NCBI GenBank assembly: GCA_965262875.1
Contig: CBDHGD010000003.1
Coordinates: 1 to 64,000, forward strand
DNA length: 64,000 nucleotides
Direction: 5' to 3'
Source: JBALVT01 sp965262875
GTDB lineage: Bacteria > Pseudomonadota > Gammaproteobacteria > Pseudomonadales > Halieaceae
Shown piece after piece: positions 56,341 through 64,000 of the stretch; within the stretch, counting starts at the first letter, position 1, and each line of letters opens with the position of its first letter. The position numbers and the translations under genes are program-made. The notes under the pieces were generated by a model. The model had not been told where the DNA came from, searched no databases, and saw only the letters and a list, made by a program, of their open reading frames with translations.

Positions 56341-59300
56341 CGCATCTCAATGCGGATGTGGACGCTCTGAATGCGGCCATCCGGATCGAGGCTCTGGCGC
56401 GGGGGGTGGTGGATCACAAATCGCAGGTTTCCTATGCGCGCTTTGTGCCGGGCGCAGGGGCTGAGCCTCTGGTTCTGGGCATCGGGGACCGGGTGCGCTT
56501 TACCCGCCCTTACCGGGAGGCTTCGGTGACCAAATCGTCGTTTGCTTCGGTTATCGCCGCCTCGGAAACGCAGCTGATTTTAAGTGTGGACGGTCAGAGC
56601 GGGGTTGTTGCAATTGATCCGCGCCGGTTTTTGCATTTTGACTACGGCTATGCGGCCACGGTGCATAAATCGCAAGGCATGACGGTGGCCAATAATGTCG
56701 AGGTTTTGGTCACGTCGCAGTTTGACGCGCATCTTCTGGATGTCGCTCTGAGCCGTCACAAACAAACGGTCCGGATGTGGGTGCCGCAGGACAGTGTTGA
56801 GGGTCTGGCTGACATCAAGGGAATGGTGCAGCGCTCCAGCCTGATCGATGTGGTGCAGGCGAATGACCCCCCTGTTTTGGGCCGGATGTCGCGGGATATA
56901 TCAGATGTGGCGGTGGGTGCACGGGTGGACCGGATTGCGGCGGATGCCCAAGGGCACATGACCGTGCCGCAGGGTCATCTGCCGCAGGGTCATCTGCCGC
57001 AGGGTCATGTTCTGGTGACGGGGTTGGCTGGCGATGCGCATCTTACCCAACAGGGGATGCGCATGGCGGGGCTGCTGCGGGCCGGATATGAGCCGGGCCA
57101 GGCGGATCTGGCGGATGATCCGCGTGGCTACGCAACTGATCCCTTGAAAGTTGTCGATGATCTGCTGGCGGAACAGGGGGTGTTCAGGGCCGCTGATGTG
57201 GCGGCACGGCTTGGCGCGGTGGTGCGTGCGCCGGATCTGTTTATGCGGCTCTTTGCGCAGGCGATGTCGCATCCCGATCTTGTGATCCTCAGCGAAGAAG
57301 GTTTGCGCGGTGAAGGGCGGGTGTATTCCTCAAACGCCCAGATAGCGCAGGTGGCCGGATTGATGGATCGCGGTGTCACTCTGGCGGTCGGCCAGGGGTT
57401 CGGGGCGGTGGATCCGTCAGTGGTTGTGGCAGCCTGGCAAGCTGCGGGGCTGGATTCTGCGGTGTGCGCGGGGCTGGAGTATGCGCTGTGGCCCTCGCGC
57501 ATTGCACTTCTGGAGGAGATCGGCACCCGCCAGAGCGTGCGCGTTACGCAGGTTTTGGCGGAAATTGCGCGGCAAACCGGCACCCGGGTGATTGTGGTCA
57601 GTGCGGATGCACGCGCCGCCACGCGGTTTGCGGCGGCTGCAACGGCGGCTGCAACCAGTGCGCCGGCAGCGACCGCACCGACGGTAACGACCGCACCGGC
57701 GGCAGGCATCGAGGGGCTGGGGCTTTATGCCTTTGGCAACCGCTTGCGTCAGGGGTCTTTGTCTTTGCGCGCGGGGGATATTCTGGTGGTACCGGAGGCG
57801 TCCGGGTTGCATGTGGATGATCTTGACCTGCTGACGGGGTTTGCGGAGACGAGTGGTGCCAAGCTGGTGTTGCACTCCGATCCATCGCTGGACGCGACAG
57901 GGTCGGTGCTGCGGCATCTGGGCGCACGGGTTGAGACATCGGTGCTGGGCGGGTTTGAGGCGATTGCACCGGATCGGCGCGGGTTGCTTGAAGGCGGCGC
58001 GGCGCTTGAGGCGGCTTACAAAGCACTTTGGAACAAGGATGTCTTCATTGGCTCGAGCAACGATGAACTACAGGTCGATGAATATGTAGCCAGTTTTATC
58101 GCTGACGAGGCCGTGGATAAGCTCGGTGTGGCCAGCGCGGCGCGGATGCGCGATGCGCTCAATCTCCGGATTGAAGCGGCATTGCAGGAGAAGGATGGGG
58201 TCTCGAAGGAGCAGATTTACCAGATTGAACGCTTTGAGGCCCCTGCGCTGGCCGTGCATGAAGGTACGGTTCTAAAGCTGTGTCGTGATAATGTAGAGCA
58301 TGATCTGAACGCGGGTGCGCGCGGTGTGGTCCGTTCTGTCGATGAAACGGGTCAGGTGACGGTACGGTTCGTCAAAGTGCGTTTTGGGGCGCAGGATGTG
58401 ACGTTTGCGCCCGGCGCGCAGGCCGCCGGACTGGACTATGGCACTGTGTTCAGTGCGCGCGAGGCGCGTGGGGTTAATACCGACAGCCTGCACGGATTTG
58501 CCGGGCGCGGGTTGCAACGTCCGGATCTGATTGCCATGCTTAATAATCCATGTGGCAAGTTCAGCCTGTCGCTGCCGGTTAATCCGGACGCTCAGGGTGA
58601 GGGGGCCGGGTTTTTAAGCCGGGCGCTGGCGCGGGAGGGACGTGCCTCGGTGCTGGATTACGGATTTGATCCCAAACGGGCACTGGCAGCCGCAGCGGAA
58701 GCCGTGCGTGCGCCTGTGCCCGCGCCTGTGCGCGCGCCTGCTTTGGAACTCAGTGCAGCCGATCTTGCGATCAGGGCCGATACAGCGGCGCATTTCAAGG
58801 CGCAGCCCGCGTTTATCGTTTCTGCGCTGGTGCGGGAAAACAGCCGGTTTGATCACGGGCAGTTGCAGCGCCATATTCAAAAGCTGTTTCCGGCGGAATA
58901 TCTAGATATGGAAGATCCGGGCATGGATCATCCGGGCATGGATCATCCGGCGTTTGACCATAAAGCCTTCACCGATCAGGTGCTGTCAGAGACGTTAAAG
59001 AGCGGTGCGCTGATTAAGGCAGGGTTCAGCAGTTTTGACGGGGCACCGCTTTACACCACGCGGGTGCAGGCGGAGATCGAGGCGCGGGGATTGGAACAGG
59101 GCAAGGCGCTGGCGCGGTCAAAGCTCACGGGCATTGGTCAGGTCATTGACGGTCAGGGCATTGACAGTCAGGCCATTGACGGTGGGGATATGGCCGGTCT
59201 GCGCAGTGACGTGGCCCATGTTGCGGGGGCGGCGCGGTTGAGCCTTGCCACAGTTGATCCGGGGCCGCAGAAGGATGGGTTCTTGCAGCAAGCGGGTGCT

Positions 59301-62300
59301 GTCTGGCGGGCGCGGGGCTATCAGGTGATTGCCACCGGCACCAGAGGGGTTTTTGCGGAGCAAGCGGCTGAGCGGCTTGGTGACACTGTTCAACATGCCT
59401 CATTGGCGGCGCTGGAAGCGCAATGGGCGATGGGGCGTCTGCCGGAAGAGAAGTTTGTCGTCTTTCTGGATCAGGCGGACCGGGTTCAAAGTCCGCAATG
59501 GATGCGGGTACAGGGCCGCGTGGCCGAAATGGGTGGCAAGTTGATTGCGCTCAGGCATTCCAGTGGTCTTTCGCCGGTTGGCTCCGTCAGTCTTTACCGC
59601 CTGCTGGCGCGCGAGGTTGGTGTCGAGCAGCGCGATCGCATTGCGCATCAGGTTTTGGAAGACGAGCGGATTGCCACCGCTTACCTGGATGAGCCGGGCG
59701 CACCGGCGGCGCGTGCGCTTGATATTTACCACAACAAAGGTGCTGTGCGCTTTGCCGGTCGGGCTGAAGGCGCGCAGGCGGCACTCGCGCGGTCTTATTG
59801 GGCCGGCGAGTATCAGCCATCGCCGGAACAGAGCGGCGAGGTGCGGTTGGCGATGGCACATGCGCGGGTAATGGTCACAACGCTTGATGCGGCCATTCGG
59901 GCCGAAGGGCAGCGTCTCGGGCGCCTGGGCGCGGGGGAGACCTGTTGGGGACGGCAGATCAACATTGGCGAGGTTCTGGAAGCCAGGAGCGACATTGCCC
60001 TGGCAGGTGTCACGGCGGGCGGGCGCGGGCGTGTGGTGAAATTGGGGCCGGAAAGCATTGAGCTGGAAATACCGGGACACCGTGACACCGTCGAGATTTA
60101 CACCAGCGCGCGTCTGGCGCAGTTCAGCTCGAGCATTGCCACAACCATCCATGATGCGGAGGTCCGTATGGTGGATCGCGGCTATCTCTATGCCAGCCGG
60201 GGCATGGATCAGGAGATGTTCCGCGCCGGTATGACGCGGCACCGACAATCGCTTGAGCTGCATGTGCCCGAGACCGCGTTTCGGGATTACGAAGCCCTGC
60301 AAAAAGCCGTGCAGCGCAATACGGATCTGGAGATGCTGGATGATGTCAGCAGCGGTGTCAGCAGCGGTGTCAGCTCCGAGGACAGATCGCGGGATATGGT
60401 CATCGCGCCAGACATCAGTGCGCGGGCAGACCGCAGCGGTGCGGCCCTGTGGTCGGGTGGTGAGTTTGGTTTTGATGCACATCTGCAAGCCACGGCGGGG
60501 CGCATCGCGGGGCTGTTGTCGATTGATTATAGGCCGGGCGCGCCGGTGCTGGGGAACGATCCACGCGGTTATGCCAGCGACCCTTTGAAACTGGTGGATG
60601 ATCTTCTGGCGGAGCGCTCGGTCATCAGGGCGTCCGATGTGGCACGCCGCTTGGGCGGCGTGGTGCGCGATCCTGACAGTTTTGTGCGGCTCTTTGCCGA
60701 AGCGATGGCGCATCCCGATCTGGTGGTGCTCAGCGAAGAAGGTTTGCGCGGCGAAGGGCGGGTTTATGCGACGCTGGCCCATATCAGGCGCGAGCTTGAT
60801 TTGGTGGACAAGGTGTCTGCCCTTGCGCTGGCGCAAAGCGACCCGAACGCGGGCAGCGACCCGAACGCGGGCAGCGACATACATCCGGCGCGCGGGCGGG
60901 TCGCGGCGGCGGCCCGCACAGACCACGGGCCGATGTCACCGGATCAGGAACGGGCGTTGCGTCATGCGACCTCGCCTGCGCGTTTTGCGATGATTTCCGG
61001 CATTGCCGGCTCGGGCAAATCCTCTGTACTGAAAGGGGTGCGCGAGGTCTACGAGCGCGAAGGCTGGACTGTTGTTGGCGCGGCCCTGGCCGGCAAAGCG
61101 GCGCAGGGATTGCAGGCGGCGTCGGGTATTCAGAGCACTACGCTGGCCGCACTTGGTTTTGCCGCCGCGCAGGAGCGCATCACCCTTGGTCCCAAAAGCC
61201 TGTTGGTTGTTGATGAGGCGGGTATGCTGAATGCGGATCATTTCGGGATGGTGCTGGAGTTGGTGGAGCGCACCGGGGCCAGTCTGCGCCTCGTTGGCGA
61301 TCCACGCCAGTTGCAACCGCGAGGGCCGGGGGCGATGTGGCGGGCGTTTGCCGACCGGATTGGCACCGTTGATCTCACAACCGTCTGGCGTCAGCACGAT
61401 CCGCTGGATCGAGAGGCCACATGTAATCTGGCGGCGGGGGGCACGCGCGCCGATCTGGCCATTGATCATTTTCTGGACAAAGGTGCTGTTCAGGCCACGG
61501 GAAGCGACAGGGACGCTCTCCTGACGGCGGCCGTTGCGGGGTATTCTGCCGATCCGCATGCGGACAAGATGCTGCTCACCTATCGCCTTGTGGATGTGGC
61601 GCATCTGAACCGGCTGGCGCGTGCGGACGATCAGGCGCATCGCGCCGACGCGCTGCCCTGCATTGCTGTAAGCCGCGCCGATGGGGATGTGCTGGAGTTG
61701 CAAGCCGGGGATAGGATTGCGTTTCGGGAAAACCGCCGCAAGTCGGGGATTGTCAACGGGATGACGGGCGAGATTGCGGCGGTCAATCCGGAGAGCCAAA
61801 GCTTCACCATACGGATTGGCACGGACAGTGACGAGGCCCGCTATATCAGCTTCAGGGCCGAGGATAGCCCGGAGCTGGACTATGGCTATGCGACCACGTT
61901 GCATAAATCGCAAGGCGATGGCCATGAGAGCAGTCATCTTGTGGTGACCGAAGGCTTTAATCACGGCCTGTTTTATGTGGGGGCCACGCGGTACCGCAGT
62001 GCTTTGGCGATCTATGCGCCTGTAGAGGAAAACAAGGTCGGCGATTACCTGAAGACACTTGCCCGGCGCGACACAGCCCTGACCACCACGCTTGAGGCCG
62101 CATACGGCTTTGATCCGGCGCAGGGGTTTGAAGCGGCGCGGCAGGCCCGCATGAAATCCCGTGCTGAAGGCCGTGTGGAAGGCGGTGCGGAAGATCAAGC
62201 AGCCGCCCGTGTGGGAGACCGTGCAGAGGACGGTGATCTCGGGGCCTATGTGGCGCGCCACACAGGGGCTGAGCGCAATGTTCCGATGCCGCTGGGGCCG

Positions 62301-63923
62301 CTGTCGCGGCTGTTTGCGCCCACACGCGCGCGCGCAGCCCTGGCCGCAGGTGCCGATACCCGTGCGCTCGCGGATGTGATCGGCGCGCATATCCTCGGGC
62401 ATGGGCGCCAGATAGAGGCCGGGGTGCAGGCCCGCGCACTGCGCCTGTTGCAGGACGTGTCGAGCGCCAAGACATGGGGCAAGATCTGCAAGACCCTGCC
62501 GCGCGATCTGCCGGCCCGCGCCGAGGTTGTCGCCCTGCGCTGGACCAACAGCGCACGCGGGGATGAATTGCTGCCCGAAGCCCATGCGTTCGGGCGGGCG
62601 ATTGCGGTGGCGGACCGTCGCGGGGACAGCCGCGTTGCCCGGGCGCTGAAATCCGGACTGGAGCTTTTAAGTGCGCGGGTGGGCGCGGCGCGGCGCGCGG
62701 GTGGTTATGACCGGATGCTGAAAGCGGCCAATACCCCTGCACCGGCCGATGACCCTGCCTCTGTGGTATCGTCGCAGGATCTGCTGCCACCGGCGCAGCC
62801 GATTGAGGCACGGGAGTGGCGCAGAACGCAGCGCAGCGCAGCGCCTGCGCGCTCTGGCTCTCTCTGGCTGGGCGGTGCGTCGAGCGGCGGGATCGGGGAA
62901 TTGGCGGTGGCGCGACAGGTGATCGGATCGCTGAGCAGTAAAGGCCCGGGGTTTTGGGAAACGCTGCTGAGTGACTATGGCGATCACCGTAAAGAACAGG
63001 CTGCGGGCTATACGGGTCCAGATCAAGGTGCGCACAACAAAAAGGATAAGGTGATGGAACAGAGTGTTGAGATGAAACCGGGGTTTGATCTGGCGGCACT
63101 GACGCCGGTCACGGAGGCGCATCAGAAGTTTTGGGCCTGCGTTGTTAATCTCGACGCCAATCGCCAGTTGGTTATGGACGTTGATTTCAATGCCCATTCA
63201 AGCCAGATCGGCGCAGGAACCATGAGGTTTGATGACTTGCAAAAACCCGCCAACGCGTTCCGGCAACTGGCGGCGCAGGCGGGATCCATCGGTCCCTGCG
63301 ATCCCTCGGTGCCGGGCGCATGGAAGGCGCGGTTGCTTCAGGCGGTGACATCGGGTGCGGCGTTTGATGAAATGCCGAAGCTAAAATCGGTTGAGGAATG
63401 GACCTGGGCGCTGTCGCATTCTGTGCGCATCGGTGCGCTGGCCACCGGGCCAGAAGATCTAACGCGGACGCAAGCTGGTGAGGTGCCGACCCGGGCGGAT
63501 TGTATGGCGGCGACGATGATCGCTGACATCAAGCATCGCCCTGACGATAAATCAACGACGGAAAGCATGAACTGGGACATCAATCTGCGCAAACACATCT
63601 CGGAAACGACATATGTGCCGTTTAAGCGCGTTTATTCCGCAGCCCTTGCATTGGCGAAGAGTGATCCGGCGGTGATCAAGGATAAACTGGCTGGGGAGAA
63701 GGTGCCACAGGACTGGAAAGACAGGCTGACGGAAAGGCTGGCCAACCGGAATGATTATTCGAAGCAACCGAAGTTCGGGTCGCTGGCGGAGTTCGAATGG
63801 GCTATTAGTACGATGGTTAAAAAAGGTGCAGAGGTGTCCACGGGTCGCGCGCCGACGCCAAATGATCTGGTCAAGGCGGCCCTGGAGGAAAAAGGTCCGA
63901 GTATGTCGATGCGGCCGTTTTGA
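56210..63923 (+). pseudogene. traA: TraA-type relaxase-helicase, 3' part with repeated helicase modules
   Basis: Translation could restart at 56322, but the frame continues from the relaxase. In order: end of helicase 1 (YGYAATVHKSQGMTVAN); repeat unit R1 (57031-57345, DDPRGYATDPLKVVDDLLAE); degenerate helicase 2 (about 57400-58020); degenerate helicase 3 (about 59210-60300, FLDQADRV in place of DEAG, IHDAEV in place of HKSQG); unit R2 (60466-60783, very similar to R1); intact helicase 4 (GIAGSGKSS near 61010, VVDEAGML, YATTLHKSQG); and an unassigned C-terminus. Linkers carry short tandem repeats such as PQGHL and SDPNAG. Typical TraA is about 1000-1600 aa, so this is exceptional. Confidence 0.8.
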
Positions 63924-64000
63924 AATCTGGCATGGTCATTGTGCTATGCGCTGATCAACTATCGAAGTAGGCTTCAATGTCCATGGACTGATGCGGAAAT

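Noticed and set aside
59400..62585. Two long minus-strand open frames (over 500 codons) opposite the relaxase
   Set aside because: The sense frame has clear helicase motifs; the antisense frames have none and arise from high third-position GC.

Overview
The window looks like part or nearly all of an IS-rich plasmid from an alphaproteobacterium, most likely a marine Rhodobacterales (Roseobacter-group) strain. The evidence is a RepC-type initiator, a Ti-type (MobQ) TraA relaxase, IHF/HU proteins of alphaproteobacterial style and a transposon load typical of Rhodobacteraceae plasmids. The species assignment is inference. Identifications rest on motif and family recognition by eye; no database search was run.

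Layout. 1-10 kb: a relic IS200 transposase, a DUF2786-type protein, the replication initiator RepC, small hypothetical genes, and two genes split by an IS66-type and an ISNCY-type element. 10-23 kb: a two-gene helicase module. Its first gene encodes a 1562-residue fusion of a cold-shock-like domain, a DEDD 3'-5' exonuclease and a RecQ-like helicase. Its second encodes a UvrD-like SF1 helicase. The second gene is interrupted by a nest of mobile elements: an IS66 element carries a serine-recombinase element, which carries an IS200 element. Two of the three junctions can be healed exactly from the sequence. 23-25.4 kb: an IS91-type element with a truncated tyrosine recombinase. 25.9-34.3 kb: an intact chromosomal-type metabolic cassette (iron alcohol dehydrogenase, glutamine-synthetase-like ligase, five-gene branched-chain-type ABC importer, divergent AraC regulator). 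It fits uptake and gamma-glutamylation of a small amine or amino alcohol.

34.3-43.3 kb: an IS graveyard (IS6, IS630, IS66, IS1380 relics), an HTH/DUF3800 gene pair, an intact ISKra4-type element with resolvase and passenger gene, small hypothetical genes and a broken phospholipase D-like gene. 43.4-45.2 kb: a ParA/ribbon-helix-helix partition cassette with AT-rich operator repeats and a Fic protein. 45.6-54 kb: plasmid backbone with WGR, HU, ArdC-type antirestriction, FinO/ProQ-like and IHF proteins. These are interspersed with short palindromic repeats (some inside reading frames), a pair of inverted MITE-like repeats and a 42-bp perfect palindrome. 54.4-63.9 kb: a candidate oriT followed by a giant relaxase-helicase gene. 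It is split only by one extra copy of a 5-bp tandem repeat; when healed it would be about 3095 residues with four helicase-like modules, two of them degenerate.

How it works together: RepC would drive replication and ParA/RHH segregation. The relaxase and oriT would provide mobilisation, with ArdC, FinO/ProQ-like and IHF as transfer-associated accessories. No type IV secretion genes are in the window, so the plasmid may be mobilisable rather than self-transmissible, unless those genes lie outside.
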